Below, in pieces: positions 35,796 to 44,576 of a DNA stretch of 64,000 bases. The stretch is taken from the NCBI RefSeq assembly GCF_022867805.1, contig NZ_JALIFO010000002.1, forward strand, positions 496,001 to 560,000, given 5' to 3'. Below the pieces are notes generated by a model. The model had not been told where the DNA came from. It saw nothing but the letters and a program-made list of their open reading frames with translations, and did no database searches. A program made the translations under genes and the position numbers. The DNA comes from Cuneatibacter sp. NSJ-177. Lineage in GTDB: Bacteria > Bacillota > Clostridia > Lachnospirales > Lachnospiraceae. Every line of letters begins with the position of its first letter. Position 1 is the stretch's first letter.

Positions 35796-37250
35796 TCAGA
35801 GGATATCCTCTTCTTTTGAAAAAACTTCTTCCGGAAAACCGGTCAGCGTATCCCGCCGCCTTACTTCCATATGGGGCGATTGGTCAAAAATCATTTTGTT
35901 TTCCCCTCGGTAGGGTTCCCAGGAAAGCTCAGGAGTTTCCGGATTTCCGGTCAGGATAAACCGGCGGATTCCGGCCCTGAGACAGGAAGAAATCCTGCTT
36001 GCCTCCGCTCTTTTTTCTTCCGTAACGCCAAAGGACGGAAGACTCCACTGCCCCATCAAAAAGTGAAAGCCCATCCCATGGCAGGCTGGAGGATATTCAA
36101 AGGAATAGCACCAGACCGGATTTTCCTCACGGTAAAGCTGATTTGCCAATTCATCACTGTAATAGCGGTACATAAAATCCGACAGCACCTCCGCCCACGC
36201 TTCTTCTTGGTCCTTTCCCTCCGCCTCCAGTTTCCGGTAGTGGTTCCAGGCGATTTCACTGTGAGTCCCAAATAAATCTTCCAGAACCTGCTCCCTGTTT
36301 TCCGTAAAAGCCGGTTTCCCCGCCAGCGGAGAAAGCTCCCATCTGCCGCTCCCAATCACAGCCGCGCCCTTCCAGCGCGCCCCCTCCTGCCAGCGCCTTT
36401 TCCAGCCTGAATCAAACAATTCCCCGTCCAGCACCGGGCCGAAAAAGCAGGTGGATCCTTCTACGCCGCACAGCGCGGCCTGTGCCTGAATCAATTCCTC
36501 TCCGGAAAGGGTAAGGAGGGAAGCCTCCTCCGGCAGATACCGGAGATACCTGTGGGTAACCTGATCCGCAGTCTTTTTGCCCCGAAAGGACTGCATGGCT
36601 CCGCTTTCCAGGATGACCCGGCGGCAGACCTGCTGGAATTCCGGCAGTGTCAGCAAGGAGGCGATTGCCTTGGCGCCGGCGGAGATTCCAAGTAAGGTGA
36701 TATTTTCCGGATCCCCGCCAAAGGCGGATATATGGTCCCGGACCCACCGGACCGCCAGCAGCAGGTCCTTAATGCCGTTGTTTCCGGAACCGGCGTAATC
36801 CGTTCCGTACTCCTCCCCCAGCTGGAGAAAGCCCAAAACGCCGAGGCGGTAATTGACGGACACAAACACCATCGCATCCTCCTCCATGAACCGGTCCCCC
36901 GCACGCTCCGGCGCTGAATTGCTTCCCACCTGGAACGCTCCCCCGTGGACATAGACGGCCACCGGAAGCCGCGCCTTTTCGTCCGGACATTTTGTCCAGA
37001 CGTTCAGGTTCAAGCAGTCCTCGGATCCCACCACATAAAGATCCGCATCTCTGGGCTTTACCCCCAGAAAACTGGGCTGCATCGCCTTTGGCCCGTAGGA
37101 AACGCAGTCCCTGATCCCGTCCCAGACTACCGGCTTTGGCGCTCGGAAGCGCTCTGCCATGCCGTAAGGGATCCCTAAAAATTCATATCCATTTTCTGTC
37201 TTTCTTCCGCGAATCCTGCCGCAGGAAGCGTCAACAATCCATTCTTCCAT
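35796..37250 (-). CDS. Type B carboxylesterase
   Basis: A 484-residue alpha/beta hydrolase of the carboxylesterase/para-nitrobenzyl esterase family, hydrolysing carboxylic esters. Seen: GIPYGMAERFRAPKPV (about 24-39), oxyanion region VYVHGGAFQVGS (about 100), nucleophile elbow GISAGAKAIASLL with the Ser at about 192, and the charge-relay His probably near the C-terminal CHGMGFHFLMG (about 388). No signal peptide, so cytoplasmic. ATG 37250 has GGGAGG six bases away. Its ribosome-binding site lies immediately after the terminator hairpin of the TRAP operon, so its expression probably depends on read-through. Confidence 0.9.
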   Translation of the reverse strand: MEEWIVDASCGRIRGRKTENGYEFLGIPYGMAERFRAPKPVVWDGIRDCVSYGPKAMQPSFLGVKPRDADLYVVGSEDCLNLNVWTKCPDEKARLPVAVYVHGGAFQVGSNSAPERAGDRFMEEDAMVFVSVNYRLGVLGFLQLGEEYGTDYAGSGNNGIKDLLLAVRWVRDHISAFGGDPENITLLGISAGAKAIASLLTLPEFQQVCRRVILESGAMQSFRGKKTADQVTHRYLRYLPEEASLLTLSGEELIQAQAALCGVEGSTCFFGPVLDGELFDSGWKRRWQEGARWKGAAVIGSGRWELSPLAGKPAFTENREQVLEDLFGTHSEIAWNHYRKLEAEGKDQEEAWAEVLSDFMYRYYSDELANQLYREENPVWCYSFEYPPACHGMGFHFLMGQWSLPSFGVTEEKRAEASRISSCLRAGIRRFILTGNPETPELSWEPYRGENKMIFDQSPHMEVRRRDTLTGFPEEVFSKEEDIL

Positions 37251-37265
37251 GGAACCTCCCACATA

Positions 37266-37313
37266 GAAAAGCTGCTGCATGATGGATGGTTTCTCATTTT
37301 GCAGCAGCTTTTC
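37266..37313 (-). terminator. 13-bp perfect stem-loop between dctP and the esterase gene
   Basis: GAAAAGCTGCTGC and GCAGCAGCTTTTC are exact complements 22 bases apart. The T-rich 3' arm runs straight into the esterase ribosome-binding site, so it could act as terminator or attenuator. Confidence 0.75.
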
Positions 37314-37332
37314 TTCATTTTAGCAAACTCGA

Positions 37333-38526
37333 TTACTGAATTCCCAAAGATTTCATCACCAGGTCCACGGGCTCATCGCCCGCCAGTTCCCGGATCAGGG
37401 GCCAGCAATTCTTACCTGCTTCCAAAACTTTGGCGTAGTCCTCGTCGGACCACTGGATCAAAGTGATTCCGGCTTCTTCCAAAGCTTTTTTGGCGTTTTC
37501 TTCTTCTTCCACGCCTACCTGATACAGATAAGCCTCGGCAGCTGCGCTGGCCGCTTTGATCAAAGCCTGATAATCCTCCGGCAAGCCGTCATAGCAGGCT
37601 TTGTTCATCCAAATGCCCGCCACGAACATCTGGTGATTGGTCTCGGTCACATACTTCTGTACTTCAAAAAACTTATTGGTCACAATCGTATTATAAGGAT
37701 TTTCCTGCGCATTGACCAAGCCCTGCTGCAGGGAAACATAGAGATCGTTGAAGGCGAGAGGCGTAGGGTTCGCGCCGCAGGCTTTCCAGAATGCCATCTG
37801 CACATTGTTTTCCGTGACGCGAATATCCAGCCCGCTCAGATCGTCGAAGGTCTTTAATTCCTTATAGGAGCTGGTGACCCGGAATCCGTAAGGGGTCAGC
37901 ATCAGCAGCTCAAATCCAAGATTGTGGAAGGCCTTGTCCGTGTACTGGCGCACCTCGGTGCCGCTTTCGGTCAGTTTTAAAGCGTCCTCCCGGCTGGTCA
38001 TGGCCCCGTTCATGTCAAAATATCCCAGAGAGTCGTCCACCAGACCGCCGACATTTCCGCAGCCCATCTGGATTGTGTTGGCTTTCAAATTCTGGTTGAT
38101 TTCCGTGGCGGTTCCCAGCGTACTGTCCGGGTAGACTTCCACCTGGATATTTCCATTGCTGCCGTCTTCAATCAGTTTTTCCAGGTAAGCATAACCTTTG
38201 GAGCTGGCCGACTGGGAAGATCCGTTGTGAGCCCACACCAGTTTCACCGAATCCGTGCTGGTCACCGTCACGCCAAGTTCTGCGGCAGTCAGCTCGCCTT
38301 TTGCCGCCTTTTCCCGGTCAAAGCCGCCGGAAGAATTCTCTCCTGTCTCCGCCTTCGATGAGGCTTCCCCCGCAGCCCTTGTCCCAGAAGCCGCTGTTGC
38401 AGCCTCTGTTTTGGATGCCGCAGTCTCCGCCGCAGTTGTCCCGCTCTCTCCGCTGCCGCAGCCTGCCGCCGATAAGGTCATAGCCGCCGCCATTAAAATG
38501 GCCATCATTCTCTTTCCGTTTTTCAT
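37333..38526 (-). CDS. dctP: TRAP transporter solute-binding lipoprotein (DctP family)
   Basis: Extracellular substrate-binding protein of a TRAP importer. 397 residues with a lipoprotein signal peptide (lipobox LSAAGC, Cys23) and a Thr/Ala/Ser/Glu-rich spacer (24-90). The DctP fold follows: VKLVWAHNGSSQSASSKG, GFRVTSSYKELKTFDDLSGL (about 210-230), the conserved Arg in DIRVTENNVQ that normally binds a carboxylate, and NAQENPYNTIVTNKFFEVQ. The conserved Arg points to an organic acid substrate. It is last in the dctQ-dctM-dctP operon. A GCCCGC-AGA-GCGGGC stem just upstream in the 118-base gap may set its higher expression. Confidence 0.92.
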   Translation of the reverse strand: MKNGKRMMAILMAAAMTLSAAGCGSGESGTTAAETAASKTEAATAASGTRAAGEASSKAETGENSSGGFDREKAAKGELTAAELGVTVTSTDSVKLVWAHNGSSQSASSKGYAYLEKLIEDGSNGNIQVEVYPDSTLGTATEINQNLKANTIQMGCGNVGGLVDDSLGYFDMNGAMTSREDALKLTESGTEVRQYTDKAFHNLGFELLMLTPYGFRVTSSYKELKTFDDLSGLDIRVTENNVQMAFWKACGANPTPLAFNDLYVSLQQGLVNAQENPYNTIVTNKFFEVQKYVTETNHQMFVAGIWMNKACYDGLPEDYQALIKAASAAAEAYLYQVGVEEEENAKKALEEAGITLIQWSDEDYAKVLEAGKNCWPLIRELAGDEPVDLVMKSLGIQ

Positions 38527-38644
38527 GTTTCTCCTCCATTTTCATATGATCATATTCCAATCCCCGCCCGCTCTGCGGGCCAGGGCAGATCCACTGAATT
38601 CAACGATCCGTCAGACAAGCCCAGCCGTTTTCCCCGGATAACCG

Positions 38645-39931
38645 CTACAGGAACAGTAAAGACAGCTGCGGCACAAAGGTTACAATCAGCAGCGCGGCCA
38701 GGAAAAAGAGCATGAACGGCACCGCCGCCTTGGCTATCCGCATGGGGGATTCCCCCACCAATGGCGCCGCCACGAACAGATTGACGCCGATCGGAGGGCT
38801 GACCAGGCCGATCGCCAGGTTGATGATCAAGATCACGCCGAAATGAATCGGGCTGACGCCAAAGCTCTGCGCCGCGGTCAAAATCACCGGTCCCATGATG
38901 ATAATACCGGACGTGGTCTCGCCCACCATTCCCAGAAACAGAAACACCACATTGATCAGCAGCAGAAAAAGGACCTTGCTGTCGATGGTGCTGGTCAGAT
39001 AGTCGGAGATAATCTCCGGCGCATGGAGCAGGTGCAGAATTTTTCCAAACGCGCCGCCAAATCCCAGCAGTAGGCACATTGGGGCGTAGCTTTTCACCGC
39101 GCCCGCCAAAAACGCCGGGAGTTCTTTCAGTTTCATGCTCTTATAAAATGCCAGGCAGACAAAGATCGCATAGAAAATGGATACGCAGGCCGCTTCCGTC
39201 GGGGTGACGATCCCACTGTAAATCCCTCCCAGGATAATGACTGGGGTCAGGAGCGCCCAAAAGCCTTCTTTTAAAACCCGCAGGCAGCCTTTCTTTTTCA
39301 GCTCCTGATGGTTTGCCCGGATCTTTTCCTTGTCTTCGCCCCGGCGCTTGCAGTAAAGATAGGCGTACAGCATCAGCACAAAGGCAACCAGAATACCCGG
39401 TACAATACCGGCGATAAACAGATCGCCCACCGAGACGCCGCAGGCCACACCGTAGACAATAAACGGAATGCTGGGCGGAATGATTACCCCAAGCCCTCCT
39501 GCCGTGGCCACCAGAGCCGTAGAAAAAATCTTGTCATAACCAAGCTTCGTCAGGATCGGAATGCACATGGCCCCGACTGCCGCCACCGTAGCCGGCCCGG
39601 ATCCGGAGATCGCCCCGTAAAAGAGGCAGGTGACCACCACCGCACAGGGAATTCCGGCCGTTACCTCGCCGATAAAATAGGCGAACACATCGAACAGACG
39701 GCGGGAAATTCCTCCTCTTGCCATGATGGAGCCGGAAAGCATGAACAAAGGAATGGCAATCAGCGACGTGGAGTCCAGGGCGCTGACCACTGCCCGAAGC
39801 ACAAACTGATAGTTGCCGGTAAACGTGTTGTCCGCCACATAGGGAAGAATGGAAGGCAGCGCGGTACAGGCTGCCAGCGGCACTCCTAAAAAGATTAAGA
39901 CAAAAAATAAGATAAATACAATACCCAGCAC
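38645..39931 (-). CDS. dctM: TRAP transporter large permease (DctM)
   Basis: The 12-helix Na+-coupled transport subunit, 428 residues. Family blocks are FLGVPLAACTALPSILPYVA, SLIAIPLFMLSGSIMARGG (about 54-72), GATSGSGPATVAAVGAMCIPI-type segment near 108-128, and GVNLFVAAPLVGESPMRIAKA near 385. It starts two bases from the dctQ stop and is co-transcribed with dctQ and dctP. Confidence 0.94.
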   Translation of the reverse strand: MLGIVFILFFVLIFLGVPLAACTALPSILPYVADNTFTGNYQFVLRAVVSALDSTSLIAIPLFMLSGSIMARGGISRRLFDVFAYFIGEVTAGIPCAVVVTCLFYGAISGSGPATVAAVGAMCIPILTKLGYDKIFSTALVATAGGLGVIIPPSIPFIVYGVACGVSVGDLFIAGIVPGILVAFVLMLYAYLYCKRRGEDKEKIRANHQELKKKGCLRVLKEGFWALLTPVIILGGIYSGIVTPTEAACVSIFYAIFVCLAFYKSMKLKELPAFLAGAVKSYAPMCLLLGFGGAFGKILHLLHAPEIISDYLTSTIDSKVLFLLLINVVFLFLGMVGETTSGIIIMGPVILTAAQSFGVSPIHFGVILIINLAIGLVSPPIGVNLFVAAPLVGESPMRIAKAAVPFMLFFLAALLIVTFVPQLSLLFL

Positions 39932-39933
39932 CT

Positions 39934-40458
39934 TTATTCTCCCTCCTCTTTGGTTTCCGCCTCTCCGCGGCCCTTTTTCTCCTCCGGGCCGTGGATCATG
40001 CTCAAAATGATGTTTTGAATCTGCCTCAGCGTTCCCAGACCAAATCCGACCAGACAGCTCGCATAGACATATTGGAGCGGAAGGCGCAGCGCTGTGCTGA
40101 GCGCTTTGGACTCCGCCGCCATCTGTACCAGAAATATGGACTGATAAAAGAAGAAGGCATAAGTACCCAGCAACAAGATCTTTGCCAGATAATCCAGGGC
40201 TGTACCAATCCCTTTGGGCAGGACCGACGTCAAAATGTCCAGGTTAATCGCGTTATTCTTTCTGACGCAGTAACCTGCGCTCAGCAGTCCGGACCAGACA
40301 AAACAGTAGCGGCTCAGCTCTTCGGGCCATGCCATCGCGCTGCGGAAAAAATAGCGCATAATAACCTGAAACAGAATGACACAGGTGATCACCGCCAGCA
40401 GCCCCACCATCAGCGTTTCTTCCAAATGCTCGTCCAACCAGTGAATTGCTTTTTTCAT
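39934..40458 (-). CDS. dctQ: TRAP transporter small permease (DctQ)
   Basis: Four-helix small membrane subunit, 174 residues: MKKAIHWLDEHLEETLMVGL start, helices at about 15-38, 45-65, 85-110 and 125-148, with the family RYFFRSAMAWPEELSRYCFVW segment near 40-60. ATG 40458 follows GAGAGGTGG; the in-frame ATG at 40482 is less well placed. First gene of the operon, divergent from an AraC-type regulator that probably controls it. Confidence 0.9.
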   Translation of the reverse strand: MKKAIHWLDEHLEETLMVGLLAVITCVILFQVIMRYFFRSAMAWPEELSRYCFVWSGLLSAGYCVRKNNAINLDILTSVLPKGIGTALDYLAKILLLGTYAFFFYQSIFLVQMAAESKALSTALRLPLQYVYASCLVGFGLGTLRQIQNIILSMIHGPEEKKGRGEAETKEEGE

Positions 40459-40820
40459 AGTTGTCCACCTCTCTTCAACCATTGATTTATCAGAATTTAC
40501 CTTTTGTTTGACCTCTTATTTTTTTATTGTCAGCGGCTTTTCTCCATCCCTTTCCCTCCTGTCCCTCTTTTCCAACAGCATACCATATATGCAAAAAATC
40601 ATGCTCTCATGGTGCTCTAAAACATTCCCATCTTTTGAGTTGTTCTTTTCATTTTCATTGTTTTACCGGGTAAAATGCAAAATTCTTATCATCATCCACA
40701 AAATTCCCACCTCATTTTTCTTTTCCCTGCATTGAATGTAAAGTGAATTTATGTTAGGATAGCAATATCCACTACCGGTTCCCATTCTTCACCGTCCACG
40801 TCCTGAAAGGAGCCTTTGCC
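40459..40820. promoter_or_regulatory. Divergent regulatory region between dctQ and araC
   Basis: A 362-base AT-rich region without a gene. On the plus strand TTGAAT (40732-40737), a 17-base spacer and TAGGAT (40755-40760) form a likely araC promoter. No consensus promoter is clear for dctQ, as expected if AraC activates it. Confidence 0.5.
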
Positions 40821-41678
40821 ATGTACATTTATGATAAGCCCGGCTTTGAAAACAGCCCGTTCCGCCAGCCTCCCTTTATGCACATTACGCAGGTCGGTCA
40901 TCTGAAAAAAGTCCTCCCCTGGATCCAATACCCGCATATCCATGAGGATGAGTATGAGATTTCCTTCATCATGAACGGGTCCGGCATACTGAACCTTCCC
41001 GGCACCGTCCTACCGCTGCTGGAAAACTCCATCACCATTATCCCGCCCAAGGTGGCTCACTGTTACAGCCGCGAGCAGGGAGACCAGGAGATGGAGTATT
41101 ACGTCATCCGGTTCCGGGCGGATTCCTCCGGTTCCCCGGTTCAAAGGCAGTTGGAAGCTCTCGATACAGCCACTGCGGTCAGCTCTGAAAAAATCCCCTA
41201 TATTCAAAAGCTGCTGGACATTATCCTGGCACTTGCCGCGGACACCGAAGGAAAAATCGATGAGACGATCCAGACAATTTCTCTCTCCGTCCTCCAAATG
41301 ACGTCCGACGAGCTCCGCCGGGCCGGGCGGACCGTAATCACTCACACACCCGTCTACGCCAACGATATCCTCCGTTACCTGCAAAACCATGTGGGCCGCA
41401 CGGTCACGCTGGAGGATCTCTCCCGTGAATTCAATCTCAGCCCGTCCCATATCTCGCGGGTGTTCCTGAAAACTTATCACACCTCGCCGATCCACTACCT
41501 AATTTATTGCCGGATGAGGGAAGCGCGGACCTATATCCTGAATCAAAATATGCCGTCCCAGGAGATCGCAAGAAAGCTGGCCTATAAGACGACTTATCAC
41601 TTTGTAAAGGCTTTTGAAAACTTTTATGGCTGCCACCCGGATCAATATTTGGAGTTTGTGGCGGAGATTGAACCATAG
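40821..41678 (+). CDS. AraC-family transcriptional regulator
   Basis: A 285-residue regulator: N-terminal cupin-like sensing domain (HIHEDEYEISFIMNGSGI at about 39-56, then IIPPKVAHCYS) and C-terminal double helix-turn-helix (LQNHVGRTVTLEDLSREFNL, SPSHISRVFLKTYHTSPIHY, then EIARKLAYKTTYHFVKAFEN FYGCHPDQY). Divergent from the TRAP operon, which it probably controls in response to the transported acid. ATG 40821 has AAAGGAG upstream. Confidence 0.92.
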   Translation: MYIYDKPGFENSPFRQPPFMHITQVGHLKKVLPWIQYPHIHEDEYEISFIMNGSGILNLPGTVLPLLENSITIIPPKVAHCYSREQGDQEMEYYVIRFRADSSGSPVQRQLEALDTATAVSSEKIPYIQKLLDIILALAADTEGKIDETIQTISLSVLQMTSDELRRAGRTVITHTPVYANDILRYLQNHVGRTVTLEDLSREFNLSPSHISRVFLKTYHTSPIHYLIYCRMREARTYILNQNMPSQEIARKLAYKTTYHFVKAFENFYGCHPDQYLEFVAEIEP

Positions 41679-41687
41679 GAGGAATTC

Positions 41688-41812
41688 CAGCGGTTATCCC
41701 GCCCGTATATCCAAAAATACGATCCCAATGGGTATCCGGACTACGGCGGCCTCGTGATGAAAGTGACGTCTTTGGGCAGGGCATCTGCTATTGCCCGAAC
41801 TGCTGGCCCTAG
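41688..41812 (+). pseudogene. Possible gene remnant (short, frameshifted)
   Basis: Directly after araC and a GGAGGAATT sequence, one frame reads YIQKYDPNGYPDYGGLVMKV and then, after a frame change near 41760, FGQGICYCPNCWP before a TAG stop. The codons look protein-like, with a CYCPNC cysteine pair, but there is no start and no continuous frame. I cannot name the parent family. Confidence 0.3.
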
Positions 41813-41873
41813 GAATAAGGTGAGAGAAAAGATAGAGATACGAATCAAAATAATCATGAAATGAGGAAGGGTA

Positions 41874-42527
41874 TTGAGCCAAGAAAAAACATCCAATTAT
41901 GAAACTGCCTGCGAACAATGGCGAATCCGTTTTCTAGAAATGGATCAAGATCAACTGATGCAAAGGCTTCCTGAGCTGAAGCCGGAGGGAGACTTCCTTT
42001 GCCTCTTCCATTTTGGGAAGAAATACGGAATTCACCGCAGGACAGGTGAAATTGTCCTGCTTTCGGAAGAAGGTTCTGTCCCCATCACGGTGAAGCTGAA
42101 TCTTTATACTCTTTTTGGATATGTCTCCCCCAAAGCAGCCCTTCGCGGAGAGTGGGTTCCCTTTGAAAACCTGAGAGGAACCGCCCCCTTTGCTCCGGCA
42201 TTCCGAAAAGGCGTAATCGAGTCATATGCCCGCACGTTCACCGGGCATATGGACCGCCTCCAGGCTGCGATGGAATCCATGGGCGGAATCCGGCTGCCCT
42301 ACTCAGATTTAGGGTATCAGGTGGATGCTTTCGCGTGCATTCCAGTTCGCTTCCTTTTCTGGGAGGGTGACGATGAATTTCCGGCCCAGGCAAATATTCT
42401 CTTTGACGCCAGCGCAACGGATTTCATCCATGGGGAAAGCATCGTGTCCATCGCCATGGTCGGACTGGCGCAATTGGCGGAGTCCGCCGGGCTTTTGATG
42501 GATCCGAATGCGATTCCGCTGATGTAG
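41874..42527 (+). CDS. DUF3786 protein
   Basis: A 217-residue cytoplasmic protein of the DUF3786 family, whose function is unknown; members occur in anaerobes, often near corrinoid and one-carbon genes. Typical segments are PEGDFLCLFHFGKKYGIHRR (about 37-56), NLYTLFGYVSPKAALRGEWV (about 76-95), PFENLRGTAPFAPAF and the C-terminal NILFDASATDFIHGESIVSI. It uses TTG at 41874, with GAGGAAGG five bases upstream and no nearer ATG. Not obviously linked to its neighbours. Confidence 0.78.
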   Translation: MSQEKTSNYETACEQWRIRFLEMDQDQLMQRLPELKPEGDFLCLFHFGKKYGIHRRTGEIVLLSEEGSVPITVKLNLYTLFGYVSPKAALRGEWVPFENLRGTAPFAPAFRKGVIESYARTFTGHMDRLQAAMESMGGIRLPYSDLGYQVDAFACIPVRFLFWEGDDEFPAQANILFDASATDFIHGESIVSIAMVGLAQLAESAGLLMDPNAIPLM

Positions 42528-42567
42528 GAGCATCTGATCTTCTTTCATGGAAGAACGGACCGCCAGG

Positions 42568-42596
42568 TTGCAGAAACTGCTAAACTCACTTATAAT
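42568..42596 (+). promoter_or_regulatory. Promoter of the Rpn nuclease gene
   Basis: TTGCAG (42568-42573), a 17-base spacer and TATAAT (42591-42596), 21 bases before the start codon. Confidence 0.8.
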
Positions 42597-42616
42597 AAAA
42601 GAAAAGGAGACCTTAT

Positions 42617-43489
42617 ATGACGGACAAAAAATGGGAAGAACTGCAGATCAAAGATGACTTTATGTTCGGCATTATTATGAGGAATCCGGAAATCTGCCGG
42701 ATGGTGCTGGAGCGGATATTAGAAATTCAAATTGAGCGGGTAGAATACCCAGAAGAGCAAAAGAGCATCCGGTTGTTAAAGGACGCCAAAAGTGTACGAC
42801 TGGATGTATATGTCAAAGACAACCGGGAGACGGTATACAATGTAGAGATTCAAACAACGAATCCCGGAAATCTAGAGAAGAGAAGCCGTTATTACCAGGG
42901 TATGATTGATTTGAATCTGATCAGTCAGGGAGAGAGCTATACAAAGTTAAATCAATGCTACATTATTTTCATCTGTACCTTTGACCCCTTCGGTGAAGGC
43001 TGGTATCGGTATACCTTTGAAAGCCGGTGCCGGGAAAACAAAGAGCTGGTATTGCAAGATGAGGCCACAAGAATCTTCCTGAATACAAAAGGTACGCGGG
43101 ACGATGTATCCGGCCATGTAAAACGTTTTTTACATTTCCTGGATTCCGCATCCGATCCGGATCCCGGAGACGATCTGTTGGTAAAAATAAACCAAGAGCT
43201 GGAAAATGTCCGCAAGAACCAAGAATGGAGGCGAGAATATATGACACTGTTGATGGAACTGAAAGAACGGGAAGAACGTGGGAAAGCTGAGGGTAGGAAA
43301 GAAGGGCGGAAAGAAGGACGAAAAGAAGGACGAAAAGAAGGGCGAAAAGAAGGGCGGAAAGAAGAAAGAAAAGAATTAGTCCGCACTATGAGGAAGAATG
43401 GAATTTCACCAGAGCAGATTGCAAAACTAACTGGAATTTCACTGGAAGAGATTCGGTCGGCGGAAATTGACGATCCGGATGCGTTCTAA
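42617..43489 (+). CDS. Rpn-family PD-(D/E)XK nuclease / putative transposase
   Basis: A 290-residue protein of the Rpn (YhgA-like) family, nucleases linked to recombination and, in some cases, phage defence. The N-terminal core is typical: DDFMFGIIMRNPEICRMVLE, VRLDVYVKDNRETVYNVEIQ (catalytic Asp and Glu-x-Gln, about 72-91), RSRYYQGMIDLNLI and CYIIFICTFDPFGEGWYRY. The C-terminal third holds a perfect GRKE tandem repeat (about 226-252) and ends in a DUF-like MRKNGISPEQIAKLTGISLE helix pair. ATG 42617 follows AAAGGAGACC. It is a single gene with its own promoter and terminator, consistent with horizontal mobility. Confidence 0.88.
   Translation: MTDKKWEELQIKDDFMFGIIMRNPEICRMVLERILEIQIERVEYPEEQKSIRLLKDAKSVRLDVYVKDNRETVYNVEIQTTNPGNLEKRSRYYQGMIDLNLISQGESYTKLNQCYIIFICTFDPFGEGWYRYTFESRCRENKELVLQDEATRIFLNTKGTRDDVSGHVKRFLHFLDSASDPDPGDDLLVKINQELENVRKNQEWRREYMTLLMELKEREERGKAEGRKEGRKEGRKEGRKEGRKEGRKEERKELVRTMRKNGISPEQIAKLTGISLEEIRSAEIDDPDAF
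43292..43375 (+). repeat. 12-base tandem repeat coding for GRKE units
   Basis: About seven copies of a purine-only 12-base unit (GGGCGGAAAGAA and GGACGAAAAGAA variants) inside the Rpn gene. Variation is nearly all synonymous, and unit number is likely to vary between strains. Confidence 0.85.
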
Positions 43490-43501
43490 AAGATTTCCAA
43501 T

Positions 43502-43542
43502 AAAAAAATCCGAGTCTCCCAAAGCGGGACTCGGACTTTTTT
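43502..43542. terminator. Bidirectional terminator between Rpn and malonate decarboxylase genes
   Basis: TCCGAGT-CTCCC and GGG-ACTCGGA form a stem with AAAGC loop, with A/T runs on both sides. It ends both the Rpn transcript and the minus-strand malonate operon. Confidence 0.88.
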
Positions 43543-43556
43543 ATAGCGCACTGTGT

Positions 43557-43769
43557 TTACTCTTCGATCACTACCAGCACGTCTCCGCCCTTAACTCTTT
43601 GATCCTCCTCGACTAGAACTTCCGCCACAATTCCCGCCACAGGGGACAGAACCGGCTGAAACATCTTCATCGCCTCGATCGTGGCTACCTGTGTCTTGAC
43701 ATCCACATGATCGCCTTCTTTTACTTTTACTTCTGTGATTACTCCGGGTACTCTTGTTTTGATCTCCAT
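43557..43769 (-). CDS. madF: Biotin carboxyl-carrier protein of malonate decarboxylase (MadF type)
   Basis: A 70-residue free biotinyl domain. The biotinylation motif EAMKM has Lys35, and the flanking beta-hairpin (MEIKTRVPGVITEVKVKEGD, then SPVAGIVAEVLVEEDQRVKG) is complete. It carries CO2 from the carboxyltransferase (MdcD/MdcE) to membrane MadB. It is the last gene of the operon, 126 bases after mdcG. Its presence shows the operon encodes the Na+-pumping, biotin-dependent form of malonate decarboxylase as in Malonomonas rubra, not the soluble biotin-free Mdc enzyme. Confidence 0.92.
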   Translation of the reverse strand: MEIKTRVPGVITEVKVKEGDHVDVKTQVATIEAMKMFQPVLSPVAGIVAEVLVEEDQRVKGGDVLVVIEE

Positions 43770-43895
43770 TTTTTATCCCTTTCTTTTTGCATTACGCCCT
43801 TGGCGTTTTTTATGAATAGAAGGAAGATTCTTCTCCCATCCGATCACATCCATGTTCCTGCTTCCGCTCGCCCGCCGCGATTGCCGGATCAGGTT

Positions 43896-44576
43896 TTAAA
43901 TCAGCTCTTTTCTCTCAAAAATACCGGCATAGTCCCATCCTTTCACCAGCACCGTCCGCTGGTCCGACAGCCATTCGGCAAGTTTTACGCCCCTGCCTCC
44001 GGGAAGCTGCAGTTCCAAATCCAATTTCCGCCCCCAACGCCCGGATAAAGCTGTGCACGCAGCATAAAATTCTTGCAGATTGCCGCCGTCTTTTTCCCGC
44101 ACCAACAGGTCCAAGTCTGAATCCTGGTGCAGGTAGGGAAGGCCGGTCAACGCTTCCATGGCCGCCGCCCCCGCCAGACCCAGCGAAATTCCAAGGGTCT
44201 CTCCCAGATCCCTCAACTCACCGAGGAGCCCGCGGAAAGCTTCCGGCCACCTCTCGTTTCGTTCAAACACCTGATAAGGGGAGAGAAGCGTATCCACGGA
44301 ACTGAGAGGCACTGCGGAGGCAATACGAAAACGGCTCCCCGAATCCCGCAACCAGGAAGACCACCCCACCTGCAGCATCCCTTTTCCCGGATGGTCCTGT
44401 CTCCGGACAATCGCCGGTATGGGCCACTGGCCGCAGCGCCCCAAAATCAATTCTTCCAAATGGGGAATCCATGCTTCCCCACAGTCCTCCTTACTGTTGC
44501 CAAACGCATACAGCCTTCCGCTTCCATTGACAAAAACAAAATCATGCCGATTGATCTCTCTCACCGCTTCACCCAC
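43896..44576 (-). CDS. mdcG: Phosphoribosyl-dephospho-CoA transferase (MdcG)
   Basis: Attaches the 2'-(5''-phosphoribosyl)-3'-dephospho-CoA prosthetic group to the acyl carrier protein MdcC. 226 residues; the nucleotidyltransferase motif GxxxxxxQDSDLDLLV has Asp152, Asp154 and Asp156, preceded by GLAGAAAMEALTGLPYLHQ. The N-terminal part (RHDFVFVNGSGRL) fits MdcG homologues. It overlaps the adenylating-enzyme gene upstream by 16 bases. The enzyme that makes its substrate (MdcB/CitG) is not in the window. Confidence 0.88.
   Translation of the reverse strand: MGEAVREINRHDFVFVNGSGRLYAFGNSKEDCGEAWIPHLEELILGRCGQWPIPAIVRRQDHPGKGMLQVGWSSWLRDSGSRFRIASAVPLSSVDTLLSPYQVFERNERWPEAFRGLLGELRDLGETLGISLGLAGAAAMEALTGLPYLHQDSDLDLLVREKDGGNLQEFYAACTALSGRWGRKLDLELQLPGGRGVKLAEWLSDQRTVLVKGWDYAGIFERKELI

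Noticed and set aside
43292-43375. CRISPR-like regular repeat
   Set aside because: No spacers; it is an in-frame 12-base coding repeat.
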